Source: Priapulus caudatus (lineage: Eukaryota; Priapulida; Priapulimorpha; Priapulimorphida; Priapulidae). Taken from it: a stretch of 38,429 nucleotides of DNA. Both the position numbers and the translations under genes were made by a program. Below the pieces are notes generated by a model. That model was not told the origin of the DNA, searched no databases, and saw only the letters and a program-made list of their open reading frames with translations. Of this stretch, positions 19,560 to 30,889 are shown piece after piece (positions within the stretch are counted from its first letter, which is position 1; each line of letters opens with the position of its first letter). The DNA is taken from NCBI RefSeq assembly GCF_000485595.1, contig NW_014577558.1:33983-72411 (forward strand), given 5' to 3'.

Positions 19560-20655
19560 CACATAACGATAATCATGCAAACAGCGTCCTCTGACAATGA
19601 TTTATGATGAGCTATAATAATAATGTGATCGCTGGCACGTACCCTGCCCTAGGTATAAATATTGTACGTCACCTCACACCGTACATTATATACACCTGTC
19701 TTCATCCGCGAAGTTTTCTAATGGTCCTGGCCCTTATTATCATCATTACTCGTATTTCTTTAAGGAGCACGTGCTAATGAGGTCATCATTGCATGTCGGG
19801 CTGTGGGCGTTACCAGTATATGCTGAGAGTAAATTCCTATACAGTCATATGCTAGTTGGCATGTACACACGTGTACGTAGGCTACAGTCGCAACGAATTA
19901 TACTAGCGAATTTACAAACGTTTTTCCCGGAAAACGGCTATTTTCGTATAAAGTTCGGAATTTTAAAGAAATCCCATTGATTTAAAAAGCGATCGAAAAC
20001 AAAATTTACAGTAAAGGACCCCTACTACTCTATTTGCGAACTTGGTGGTGTTAACTTTGCACAAAAACAAATATATGACATTTTAATAATCGAAATAAAT
20101 TCAAATGAAATGCTGTTACAGTAATTATAAGCTAATCCCAGTGAGCAAAGATTAAAAATAGTAAAATAGCAAGGAATAAAAAATGTATACTGCGCTGGTA
20201 TACGGTCACGATCCGCGCATTCTGTCTGCGACTCATGACTGTCATGACTCACGGCAGACAACCGAGATATAAAATACCAAGCCCAAACACAAGGCCATCG
20301 GCGCTACATTTCTCTTCTAGCTACTTGCAACAGATGACTGTATTACGGAGTGCTATAACATCACTGGAGGCGTTACTTCACGAGACGAGAAAGAGAGAGA
20401 ACTACTGCTATATATACTGCTGTGTATAAAAACATGTATACTGTCTTGTTGCACGGACGGCAATCGATTATACGCGAATCGCTTAACGCGCATGAAGGGA
20501 AGAAGAGGGTAACAGCGGCCGAGCCTAACCAGGCAAACGCAGTAATCAGCAGATTTCATCTAGTTGAATACCGGTGACTAATTGCGATGACGAGGCAGCG
20601 TCGTTAGCTGACGTCTGCATCTGGAAATGGCGAACGATAGGCGCGCGGGTGCGAT
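19560..20655. other. No gene recognised
   Basis: Unique DNA. A near-palindrome gactcatgactgtcatgact (AP-1-like tgactca) lies near 20230-20252. Short open frames lack support. Confidence 0.45.
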
Positions 20656-20657
20656 TT

Positions 20658-21510
20658 AATCACGGTACATACCGTTAGTTTGTTTTCCCATTTGACGTTG
20701 CAAATAGGAAATGGGTTTCTGACCTATTTCCTATTTTTAAGATGAAAATAGAAAATAGGAAATGGGTTTCTGATCCGTTTCCTATTTTAAAAGTCTAAAT
20801 AGGAAATGGGAAATGGGTTTCTGAACCGTTTCCTATTTTAAAAGTCTAAATAGAAAATGGGAAATGGGTTTCTGAGCCGTTTTCTATTTTAAAATTCTAA
20901 ATAGGAAATCGGAAAAGGAAAAGGAAAAGGAAGGGGGTACGTGCGTGTAGCCGCGTGCACGTGCGTGTACCCGCGTGTACGTGCGTGCACCCGCGTGTAT
21001 CTGCGTGTACGTGCGTGTACCTGCGTATACGTGCGTGTACCCGCGTGTACGTGCGTGTACCCGCGTGTAAGTGCGTGTATCTCCGTGTACTCACGTGTAC
21101 GTGCGTGTACCCGCGTGCACGCAGGTACACGCACGTGCAGGCGGGTACACGCGTGCACACGCGTGCACACGTAGGTACACGCACGTGCACACGGGTACAC
21201 GCACGTACACGCAGATACACGCACGTACACGCACGTACACGCGGGTGCACGCGGGTACACGCACGTACACGCGGGTACACGCACGTACCCCCTTTCTTTT
21301 CCTTTTCCCATTTCCTATTTAGACTTTTAAAATAGGAAACGGATCAGAAACCCATTTCCCATTTCCTATTTAGACTTTTAAAATAGGAAACGGATCAGAA
21401 ACCCATTTCCTATTTTCTATTTTCGTTTTAAAAATAGGAAATAGGTCAGAAACCCATTTCCTATTTGCAACGTCAAATGGGAAAACAAACTAACGGTATG
21501 TACCGTGATT
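20658..21510. mobile_element. 853-bp foldback element with repeated arms
   Basis: The two ends are exact complements: aatcacggtacataccgtta at 20658 and taacggtatgtaccgtgatt at 21491-21510, and pairing continues inward. Each arm has an outer block of 50-60 bp units (aaatgggtttctga...cctattttaaaagtc; four on the left, three on the right) and an inner block of gtacgtgcgtgtacccgcgt units. The centre is near 21115-21125. Flanks cgattt / cgata hint at a 5-base target duplication but are not exact. There is no coding capacity; the Arg/Val/Thr/Cys-rich frames of the inner block are compositional. Confidence 0.8.
20937..21290. repeat. 20-bp GT/CA-rich repeats in inverted orientation
   Basis: Left half (20937-21118) repeats gtgcgtgtac(c)cgcgtgtac. 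Right half (21121-21290) is its reverse complement (gtacacgcacgtacacgcgg). The strand switch occurs near 21120 and forms the tip of the foldback. Confidence 0.9.
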
Positions 21511-21750
21511 CGATATAAGGATATACATAATTATAGCCTAACACTGACCTGCATTAATAGGACGAAATATTCAGAGCATATGATGCAGTCGAATTACATC
21601 AGAGTCCATAATAAAACAATTATATTATGGAGTCTTGATTACGTGTATATTTACACGTTTTTACTTTGTAGATTTCTTTATTAGACTCTGACGATGATTT
21701 GAGTATGAATTTTCGGTAATGTAAGACCTGCACTCAGAACATATATATAT

Positions 21751-22512
21751 ATATCTGCCTGGTCGTGTATAGGTGACATATCTCTGTATTGTCATGTATA
21801 GGTGACAAATCTCTGTATTGCCGTTCATAGGTGACATATGTCTGTATAGACGTGTGTTATGTGACATATCTATGTATGGTCATGTGCAAGTGACAAATCT
21901 CTGCATTGTCGGGTGTAGGTGACATATCTCTGTATGATCGTATGTAGGTAACATATATCTGTATGATCGTGTATAGGTGACATATCTCTGTAGGGTCATG
22001 TATAAGTGACATATCTCTGTATTGTCGTGTATAGGTGACATATCTCTGTATTGTCGTGTGTAGGTAACATATTCTCTGTATGGTCATGTATAGGTGACAT
22101 ATTTCTGTGTGATCGTGTGTAGGTCACATATCTCTGTAGGGTAATGTATAGGTGACATATCTCTGTATGATCGTGTGTATAGGTCACATATCTCTGTAGG
22201 GTTATGTATAGGTGACATATTTCTGTATTGTCGTGTATAGGTAACATATCTCTGTATTGTCGTGTATAAGTGACATATTTCTGTATTGTCGTGTATAGGT
22301 GACATATTTCTGTATTGTCATGTATAGGTGACATATCTCTGTATGATCGTGTGTATAGGTCACATATCTCTGTAGAGTTATGTATAGGTGACATATTTCT
22401 GTATTGTCGTGTGTAGGTGACATAATCTCTGTATGATCGTGTGTAGGTGACAAATCTCTGTATTATCGTGTGTAGGTGATGTATCTCTGTTTTGTTGTTC
22501 GTGGGTTACATG
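21751..22512 (-). repeat. 29-bp minisatellite, about 26 copies
   Basis: The plus-strand unit resembles gtcgtgtataggtgacatat followed by ctctgtatt, with variants gatcgtgtgtaggt and gggtcatgtataagt. Because 29 is not a multiple of 3, minus-strand translation cycles through all three frames every 87 bases. The repeat has no stop in any of the three, which gives overlapping frames with phrases such as RDMSPIHDNTEICHLYT. Length variants (29-31 bases) limit the longest frame to 132 codons. Confidence 0.9.
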
Positions 22513-22514
22513 CA

Positions 22515-22840
22515 TCTAAATCATCGATGTAAATAGTATAAGCGAACGCATTCACTATTAGAGACTCGTGCGTATCTATAAAAAAAAAACCATGAAAAAA
22601 AGAATGCACATGTGCGAATTATTCCGCGACACGGATTTTTTCGCGAGATCTCGCTCGCGCCGGTGTTTGCGCCAGCGTAACGCATCCCACGCCGGCATAA
22701 TAGCCGAACTAGAATTAATACGTGCGCATTAATGTCATATAGTGAAGCAGCTAAAAGAGAAACGCACACGCGACGAGTTGGAGGTAACGCACACGGCGGC
22801 TATGAAGGCGCAAATACACGGCATGTCGTAATCGCTCTAT
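22515..22840. other. No gene recognised
   Basis: Unique CpG-containing DNA between the minisatellite and the polypyrimidine tract. Confidence 0.45.
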
Positions 22841-22842
22841 AC

Positions 22843-23181
22843 TCTCCCCCTTTCACCGTCTCTCTCCATCGCTCGCGCGCGCGCGTTCTCTCTATCCGCC
22901 TCCCTCTCTTTCGATCCTCCTTTTTCTTTCTCTTCCTTTTTTATCTCTCGCTTTTTCTTTCTTGTTCTCCCCTCTCTCTCCTCCTCCCTCTCCCTTCTCT
23001 CTCGCCCGCGCTTCGTTTCTCTCCCACCTTCACTTTCAATCTCCCTCCCTCTCTTCTTCACCCCCTCTCTCTTTCTCTTTCTCTCTCGCTCTCTTTCCCT
23101 TTCTCTCTCCCTTTCACTTTCAATCCCTCTCCCTCTCTCCTTCGCCCCTTCTCTCTTTCTCTTTCTCTTTCTCTCTCTCTG

Positions 23182-23230
<49 letters not shown>

Positions 23231-23242
23231 GTCTCTCTCTAG
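22843..23242. repeat. Polypyrimidine tract ending in (CT)n
   Basis: About 400 bases of C/T, with a repeated block 'cactttcaatc(t)ccctc' near 23030 and 23115 and a pure (CT)n at 23156-23240. The Ser/Leu/Phe-rich frames across it are compositional. Confidence 0.85.
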
Positions 23243-23260
23243 ACCACGCGAGAGCTCTCC

Positions 23261-23658
23261 GCGCCAGCGCATGCGCAGTGACGACGCGTCGCGTACCGTA
23301 AGACGCCTATATGTGTGGGAGACGATGACGCCGACGAGCGACGATGACGATGGATTGGCGCCCTCGTCTCGCGTTATAAGCCCGCTGCCTGCGCGTGCAT
23401 CGATCATCATCCAGCCCGCCAGCGATTCGTCCCAGTGGGTGTCACAGTGCGCTTGTTTTAAAAGCACCCGCCTCGATAGCGCACCTCCGATACATCTATG
23501 CGGGCAGGATCCCAAAGCGACGGCTGCTTGTGTAACGGACTTCCGACAGCCGACTAGACTATACCCGCTCGCTCTGAAGACTAGTCTCGAATAAGTTTCC
23601 GGGGATTCGTTGTCGGTCTGAGAGCTCGATATACTTGCCGTTGAATCTACGAAAATGG
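23261..23658 (+). promoter_or_regulatory. CpG-rich promoter-like region with candidate start exon
   Basis: gcgcatgcgc at 23267-23276 matches the core palindrome of NRF-1 sites and is followed by CpG-rich sequence (gtgacgacgcgtcgcg). A ttataag lies at 23374. At 23655 'gaaaATGG' (A at -3, G at +4) is followed at once by GTAAGT from 23659, so a start codon plus one base would end the exon. Introns right after the start codon are common in animal housekeeping genes. No second exon in phase was found before the gap at 26236, so the gene, if real, is unidentified. Confidence 0.35.
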
Positions 23659-23659
23659 G

Positions 23660-24540
23660 TAAGTAGTCTTTCGGTGAAAGCTTGTTGTGTGTCTTATTAT
23701 GTGTGCTATGGCGTTCTGCGTTTGACTGTGCTCGGTATCTTCTCTTCAGCTATCAGGACAGTTCGGGGTTTTGATGGTCGCACATCATTTACACATCTAT
23801 GCGGGCGATCAGCGCACCTCTATTCTCCTGTCCGGCTCTTTCCAGCACTCATCTCATCATTTTCTTCATCATCATCATCCTCTATAGGTGTTATCAAGGG
23901 TGTATAATATAGATAGTGGTAGCACACTCGTAGTGACAGGCGTTTGCCCTATTGATGTCTTCATTATTGTTTGTATTTACGGTGCGTTTACCTGTTTTTT
24001 TCCACGACTATAATTTATTGCGCTATATCCTGTCGTGAACGCGCGTTAATCCGCTAAAAGCTGGAGATGCATTATACCGATACGGTCATCCGTCCGGTTT
24101 CAATCGGGCGCGTTTCGCATGTTTAAAATATTAGACCATCGAGTATTTTTTTCATCGCAAAGGCGTTTGCGTCACAGATCGAGAGGTAATCGGGGTGAGT
24201 GGCGACTTTATCCGACTCGGTTATTGTCGCGTGCGATATTCATCCCGATTTCTCTCGTAACAATCGGACCAAGTGAACGCCGCTCGTGCGCTCGCACACG
24301 ATTGCCGATTCCCGCGAGCAATTTCCGCGTGAATATACGGCGATGCGAGGGAAAGTTTCGTTTTTTCATCTGAATTACGAAATATTGGCGAATTTTACGA
24401 ATTGACGCAGGTGTTTCTCGTTACTAACTACAGGCGTGTAAGTCGTCAAACGTGCCGTACGCACACGAAGGGCGAGGTAGAGTGCCGCCTAACCAAATAT
24501 TGCTCGTATTGTTTTTGGAAATCGTGGGATGTGTGACTAG
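23660..24540. other. CpG-containing region, possible first intron; no gene recognised
   Basis: 'acatctatgcgggc' occurs at about 23492 and again at 23792, each near a 'gcgcacctc', so a short block may have been duplicated. A plus-strand 84-codon frame at 24119-24373 is Arg-rich with no further support. Confidence 0.35.
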
Positions 24541-24559
24541 TGTATTGACTAGTAGTAGT

Positions 24560-24850
24560 TTTGTTACCTATAGTTATGGAAGAATCACCTAGGTAAGGAA
24601 GGGTGACTGATGGATAGTGTTGCCGTATTACAAAGTTTAATTAGGACACAATGTAGTTATAATAGACTTATTACCTTACTTAGTTAGGGTAAAGTGACCT
24701 GGTTAGGGCACGGTTCCTCTGTTCGGTTAGGACTACATATATGGTTATGCTAGAGTTTCATACTTAGGATAGCGTTACCTAGTTAGGGCACTGTTCCTTT
24801 GGTCAGTTAGGATTACTTAGCTAAGACGTCGTTACCTAGTTGGCTACCAC
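24560..24850 (+). repeat. Degenerate 'acctagttagggcac' repeats
   Basis: 'cctggttagggcacggttcc' (24700) and 'cctagttagggcactgttcc' (24778) are about 78 bases apart, with further weaker relatives (acctaggtaagg, acctagttgg) on either side. Confidence 0.6.
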
Positions 24851-24852
24851 AG

Positions 24853-25179
24853 TTGATTATCCGCAATAATGACATTGGTCCAGCACCTAACATGAACGTA
24901 CACAATAAAAACTTCACATGGACACTCGGCTACATATCCGATGAACACTTTCCTGGATTCTATTCTACAGAACTGACATTGGCTATAGAGCGTGATAGGT
25001 CACGCCTCTTTACTACACTAGTAAAAAATATCGTCACAAACTTCATAGGACAAGTAAATGACAAACGTGGAAACCAAGACTACCTTAAACTAGATGTGAA
25101 ACTAAAGACTGCTAAAGCTAAATGCGAGAACAAGCATTACCTAAAACGACAAATGTATGCCAGCTATAAAGATAAATAA
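24853..25179 (+). CDS. Unrecognised open frame (95-108 codons)
   Basis: The open frame starts just after an acceptor-like 'ctaccacag' at 24852. The first in-frame ATG is at 24892, giving 95 codons to TAA at 25177-25179; AATAAA at 25175-25180 overlaps the stop. The predicted protein is basic at its C-terminus (about twelve Lys in the last 35 residues) and has a hydrophobic-aromatic middle (FTWTLGYISDEHFPGFYSTE). Residue composition looks protein-like and no low-complexity repeat underlies it. I do not recognise a family. It does not splice in phase to the ATGG|GTAAGT exon at 23655, because that join meets a stop. It could be an exon of an unseen gene, a fragment of a mobile element, or chance. 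Confidence 0.25.
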   Translation: MIIRNNDIGPAPNMNVHNKNFTWTLGYISDEHFPGFYSTELTLAIERDRSRLFTTLVKNIVTNFIGQVNDKRGNQDYLKLDVKLKTAKAKCENKHYLKRQMYASYKDK

Positions 25180-25575
25180 AATATAGAGATAGAATAGGAG
25201 ACGGTAGTTAAAGATGACTCTCAAAGTTGGGAACAACGACAGGGACGCTTTTAATTCTATCTTGGCTCGGGGCTGATTGAGACATTTGGATATATTTCAC
25301 TATATCGAAGGTTGATCGCGTACACTGCGATCTATATGAATTATGCAGTCCGTTATAATTCACCGCGAGTAAAGCGATTCACACTAAACATCAAAAAACG
25401 CATCATGTGCCACCGCTTTGCGTGCGCATTATATACGGTTAACTTCATATAATATTTGCATACGCCAACAGTTGCCGCGCACCCACTGAAGTTGAGACTC
25501 AACGTAGCATGTCGGCGATTGTATATGCGAACAGAGGACACCCATCTGGCCACGCGTGAATGGAATACAAGGGTT
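25180..25575. other. No gene recognised
   Basis: Unique DNA without a supported frame or repeat. Confidence 0.45.
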
Positions 25576-25578
25576 TCC

Positions 25579-25622
<44 letters not shown>
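25579..25622. repeat. (GT)n microsatellite
   Basis: About 21 gt dinucleotides. Confidence 0.95.
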
Positions 25623-25625
<3 letters not shown>

Positions 25626-25892
25626 AACGTTACACCGATATTTTTTACGGTTAATCGGTTACGTGCGCGTTCTAACTGTTGCTGTCATTGCAACGTTATG
25701 TGGGACATAATCTCATCTACAATTACAAAGGCAAATCTATATATATTGTTGCAGTAGTCGTGGATGGCATGTCATAGTCATTACAGCTCTCTGACAGAAC
25801 ATGAGCTATCATGAGTTTTCATTAAATTCATTACTTGCACCGCTGCGATATTAAATATTTTGTACAATGTACTAGCATATTGTCTATTAAGA

Positions 25893-25953
25893 TTATATAT
25901 ATGTATTATATATATATATATATATATATATCATATATATATATATATATTAA
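25893..25953. repeat. (TA)n microsatellite
   Basis: Alternating at runs immediately before the GATA array. Confidence 0.9.
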
Positions 25954-25965
25954 GAGAGAGAGTAT

Positions 25966-25969
25966 AGAG

Positions 25970-26001
<32 letters not shown>

Positions 26002-26005
26002 GTAG

Positions 26006-26052
<47 letters not shown>

Positions 26053-26235
26053 GATAGATAGATATAGATAGATAGAAGGATAGATAGATAGGATAGATAG
26101 ATAGACAGATAGATAGATAAGATAGATAGATATGATAGATAGATAGAGTTAGATAGATAGATAGATAGATAAGATAGATAGATAGATAGAGTAGATTGAA
26201 GATGTCTAGATGATAGATAGTTAATACGATTAGAT
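25966..26235. repeat. (GATA)n array running into the assembly gap
   Basis: About 270 bases of gata/gatag units with frequent single-base interruptions (agtagaag, ataagata). The last 40 bases become irregular just before the gap. Confidence 0.95.
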
Positions 26236-27092
26236 NNNNNNNNNNNNNNNNNNNNNNNNNNNNNNNNNNNNNNNNNNNNNNNNNNNNNNNNNNNNNNNNN
26301 NNNNNNNNNNNNNNNNNNNNNNNNNNNNNNNNNNNNNNNNNNNNNNNNNNNNNNNNNNNNNNNNNNNNNNNNNNNNNNNNNNNNNNNNNNNNNNNNNNNN
26401 NNNNNNNNNNNNNNNNNNNNNNNNNNNNNNNNNNNNNNNNNNNNNNNNNNNNNNNNNNNNNNNNNNNNNNNNNNNNNNNNNNNNNNNNNNNNNNNNNNNN
26501 NNNNNNNNNNNNNNNNNNNNNNNNNNNNNNNNNNNNNNNNNNNNNNNNNNNNNNNNNNNNNNNNNNNNNNNNNNNNNNNNNNNNNNNNNNNNNNNNNNNN
26601 NNNNNNNNNNNNNNNNNNNNNNNNNNNNNNNNNNNNNNNNNNNNNNNNNNNNNNNNNNNNNNNNNNNNNNNNNNNNNNNNNNNNNNNNNNNNNNNNNNNN
26701 NNNNNNNNNNNNNNNNNNNNNNNNNNNNNNNNNNNNNNNNNNNNNNNNNNNNNNNNNNNNNNNNNNNNNNNNNNNNNNNNNNNNNNNNNNNNNNNNNNNN
26801 NNNNNNNNNNNNNNNNNNNNNNNNNNNNNNNNNNNNNNNNNNNNNNNNNNNNNNNNNNNNNNNNNNNNNNNNNNNNNNNNNNNNNNNNNNNNNNNNNNNN
26901 NNNNNNNNNNNNNNNNNNNNNNNNNNNNNNNNNNNNNNNNNNNNNNNNNNNNNNNNNNNNNNNNNNNNNNNNNNNNNNNNNNNNNNNNNNNNNNNNNNNN
27001 NNNNNNNNNNNNNNNNNNNNNNNNNNNNNNNNNNNNNNNNNNNNNNNNNNNNNNNNNNNNNNNNNNNNNNNNNNNNNNNNNNNNNNNNNNNN
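26236..27092. other. Assembly gap (N)
   Basis: 857 undetermined bases between a GATA array and a TG array. The size may be an estimate. Confidence 0.99.
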
Positions 27093-27116
27093 TGTGTGTG
27101 TGTGTGTGTGTGTGTG

Positions 27117-27176
<60 letters not shown>

Positions 27177-27206
27177 TGTGGACCGACGTGTATAGGGGTG
27201 GGCTGC

Positions 27207-27283
<77 letters not shown>

Positions 27284-27303
27284 ATAGATGGATAGATAGG
27301 TAG
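27093..27303. repeat. (TG)n followed by (GATA)n
   Basis: About 80 bases of tg, then 30 unique bases (gaccgacgtgtataggggtg), then about 95 bases of GATA. The GATA array may be the other end of the one that enters the gap. Confidence 0.95.
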
Positions 27304-27635
27304 ATGAATATATTATTCCCTGGTTAGTTTCATTATTCTATAGGTTACAGGGTCAACTATCGTACTAGTAACAATTAGCAATTACGTAATCAGACATTCC
27401 TACCGCACTGAGCTTTTATACCACCACCATGCCCATCACCATCATCAACTGTAATCACCAAATCAAGGCTCGAGGGCGTACTACAATCATCGATGAGTGA
27501 CCAGGCACTCGGTATTGTTTTGCCAAACATGCGCGGGGTCCCGCACCTAGTCACGTGTAGCCGTGCGCGCCTGCCGACACGCAGACGCTCGCAAAATTAT
27601 GAAATGTTCTCGGCCGCCGATCAACTATAGCACCG
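27304..27635. other. No gene recognised
   Basis: Unique DNA with a short ccatcaccatcatc run near 27425-27448. Confidence 0.45.
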
Positions 27636-27638
27636 TGG

Positions 27639-27683
27639 CGAGGGAGAGAGAGAGAGTGAGTGAAAAAGAGAGAGAGAGTGAGT

Positions 27684-27730
<47 letters not shown>

Positions 27731-27910
27731 TGTGTGAGTGAAAGAGAGAGAGAGAGAGAGAGAGAGTGAGTAAAAGAAAGAGGAGAGAGAGAGAGAGAGT
27801 GAGAGAGAAAGAGAGTGAAAGAGAAAGAAATAGAAAGGATGGAGATAGAGAGATAGAGAGAAGCGAGATAAGAGGCATGAGATAGATAGAGATAGAAGAG
27901 AGAGAGAGTT
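27639..27910. repeat. (GA)n-rich tract
   Basis: gagaga runs with interspersed gagtgagtgaaaaag. Leu/Ser-rich minus-strand frames are compositional. Confidence 0.9.
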
Positions 27911-30605
27911 AGAAAGCTTTGCTCATTGATGATAGGCGTTGTTAGCGATACCACGATACTTTCTCCCGCAATACGTACGTCTGCGCGCGTAGCGAAAAGA
28001 AATTTCGCAGTTCGATATTAAAATATTTACGCGTTCTCTCGTCTCCGCGATCACACCAGTCTGATCTAGTTCACGCTACGAGGGCCTTCGTTTTTTTTAC
28101 CTACACGCCTCAATGTGGTCAATTTAAGTTCGGCGATATATACGCTACCTAATGTCAGCTTGAATGGCCAATAACCGGGTTACAAGGAGCACTTAGTTAA
28201 CCGAGTCAACCCACGGCAACCTCTTTACGCGGACAACGGGCGCGCGCGGGTGCCTCGTGCTCGTGCTCAGAACGGATGCGTTCTTCTACGTCGCTGTTGT
28301 ACGTCAGCCGCGATGTTTACGTTGTTCGCGCTCCGTAATATACGGTGCGTCGCGTCCGAGCGCGTCTGCCTTTCACTGATGTATAACCCTGCCCCGCCAA
28401 CGCGACGGGCAGACGATCATTCTCTGCGAACTTACTGCCCACATATGTGTTGGCGCCTGCCACCAGCGCGAGAGACGGGCCATGCTTTCGTCGCTTGTAG
28501 CCGTAATTATGTAACTATGAAGCATATTTGCTATCATTCTTACTAGAGGCGAGTGAATGATTTCTATGCAGTATAGATGTGGAGAGTGTTTTGTCTGGAT
28601 TCCTAGCTGAATCAGGAGTGCTTCGTATATATATTTATATGAATTAGCACCATCGCAAAACCATCACGAGTTCTATTCTGTATGTAACCCTCTTGTTTAC
28701 CATTGCACGGGCAAAGAGATGCGGAGATGCCACTTCGCTCCACTATAAGAAATGTGCAGCAGTTTTCACCATTCCGCTGACTTCGCGTCTATTGAAGAAA
28801 GCCATACGGCATGTTGTTTGGAATGCAATAAGAGTTAAAGAAAGAAGTAACAGAGAGGGGACAAAGAAAGCACGCGCGCGAGAGAAAGAGAGAAAGAAAG
28901 AGTACTAGAAACTATTTTCGACTGCTTTATACATGCTGTGACTAAATTATGTCATGTACTTTCATGTATGTCAACATGTATAATAAAATCTTAGACCGTC
29001 GTGCACGCGTCAGCGAAGTTCAAGAAATTCACGTCCTCTTCTTAACCTAATGGTGCGGCCGAACAATACCATATACGAGTATACGCTGTGCACACTATAC
29101 ACTGAATTTGTATGGGAAAAATAACGTACACGCCTCCGGTTACATCGGTGCTGTTACATTTCGCATTATATCCTCTCTAAACGATTTCCTAGCCGTGTGG
29201 GTCTCGCATCTTTCTCTCTCTCTCTCTCTCTCTCCTCTGCGTTAATTACAGAAAACTATAGAAACGCGTTCGCGAGAAATTTTTCATTTACTCACAGCTT
29301 TCAGAAACCACGCGGCCATTTCACTATCGTCTGCGCGAGGCCTCGGGTTGAGCAAACAACGATTATATACTAGACGAGCTTCGTAGATTGTGGGAATTTC
29401 CGTGGCTCTTTCTCTCACAAGAGCGTTACAAGACAGCGTTGATACCCGGCAACGGCAAATGTATTACCACGTTCATGCTTCTCTCAAACACGGCAATAAA
29501 ACCTCGACTGTAAATGCCGATGAGGTGTGAGTGTACGCAACAAACCCTTTCTCTTAAAGCCGCTTCGCTCTTAATATAATCTTATACTCTTCTTGAAACA
29601 TGAGCCTTTAAGGGCCTGTGATCAAACAGAAATTAATTAAAAATACTCACACTGTTACTTCGCTTACACAACATACACTTTATTCATGTTAAATAACTAC
29701 AGATTTATGCTCTATGCTCCGCTCGAAACTTTTGCCAGCTCTATGATGCGAATTTCTGCAAAGTTGCAACAACCAGTTGTTTTTCAAACACAAAAATGAC
29801 CAACAGGTCGCTGTGGCTACGCCACCTGACGGAATGTCACGAATACACAACAAGACCAATTTTACTTCTAATGCTTTCTAGACGTCCACGAGGCATCTAT
29901 AACTTGCGTGCATAATGCAAATTATTGCACTCTAGTGCCGAATTTCAGCGAAATTTTTTTCCAAAAAAGGCCTTTTCTAGAGACGAAATAGTGCAACCGT
30001 AAACAATTTGCGGAGGCTTACTGTTGTACGCATCCTAAACCATACTTCCTACAGCCGATTACCCACCATCTACTTATATTTACAAAGGGGGCATAAATTC
30101 TTCTTCTGTTCTATTTATAATTTAAAGAGAACACGATGTACATATATGGTATCGCGTATCGTATTCGTCACATGCAATTAACTATGGTAAATTCGACTAT
30201 CGAATTACCATTACAAAGCAGACACTAGGGGTGTTTCTCTTCCGGAATAATCCGCCATTCAAGTGCGAATATGAACTATCAAACAATTTTGAACAATTAT
30301 GACAAGTGAAAAATGGCGGCGTACATCCACATGCGATGTCGTCAGCAATGGCAGCGAGGGACATGCTGATGGCAACTAATTTGCTACGCTTCGTGTCACG
30401 TATTTTTCATAAGTGCGTGCGATTGTTACGAGTGTCGGTTCACGCATAAATGATTGCTCACAATTCTGCATGACGACTCGCCGCGGATTGCGAGTGAATT
30501 ACATCGCTCGCTGTAACCCCCTGAACGCTGTTTAAGCGTTTCACATCCTGTTCATATTACCCCACGCAGTAATAGTTTTGTGCAGTCATCGGCCGTCACT
30601 TGTCG
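27911..30605. other. Long stretch without recognisable gene
   Basis: About 2.7 kb of mainly unique sequence. A CpG-rich patch at 28225-28500 has a 98-codon Cys/Arg-rich frame without support. A (CT)n of about 20 bases lies at 29213-29233. An 'aaaatggcggc' (YY1-like core) is near 30308. No splice-supported exons or RNA genes were found. Confidence 0.45.
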
Positions 30606-30612
30606 AAGTTAC

Positions 30613-30630
30613 TACACACACACACACACA

Positions 30631-30689
<59 letters not shown>

Positions 30690-30806
30690 GCACGCACGCA
30701 CGCACACACACACACACACGACCACGCACGCACGCACTAGCACGCACGCGCACCGCACGCACAGCACCACCACACATCACGCGCTGCACGCACAACATAA
30801 ACACAA

Positions 30807-30885
<79 letters not shown>
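30613..30885. repeat. (CA)n arrays with GC-rich acgc interruptions
   Basis: (ac)n at 30613-30690 and 30806-30880, separated by acgcacgc and unique sequence. His/Thr-rich and Cys/Val-rich frames on the two strands are artefacts. Confidence 0.95.
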
Positions 30886-30886
<1 letters not shown>

Positions 30887-30889
30887 GCA

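Noticed and set aside
21996-22394. 132-codon minus frame as a repeat protein gene
   Set aside because: Pure 29-bp minisatellite, no unique flanking coding sequence. Kept as a repeat and as a finding on frame openness.
22732-23594. 189- and 210-codon Ser/Leu-rich plus-strand frames
   Set aside because: Mostly translation of the polypyrimidine tract. The second one's tail runs through the promoter-like block without conserved features.
28250-28546. 98-codon Cys/Arg-rich frame
   Set aside because: CpG-rich composition with no start context, splice signals or recognisable motif.
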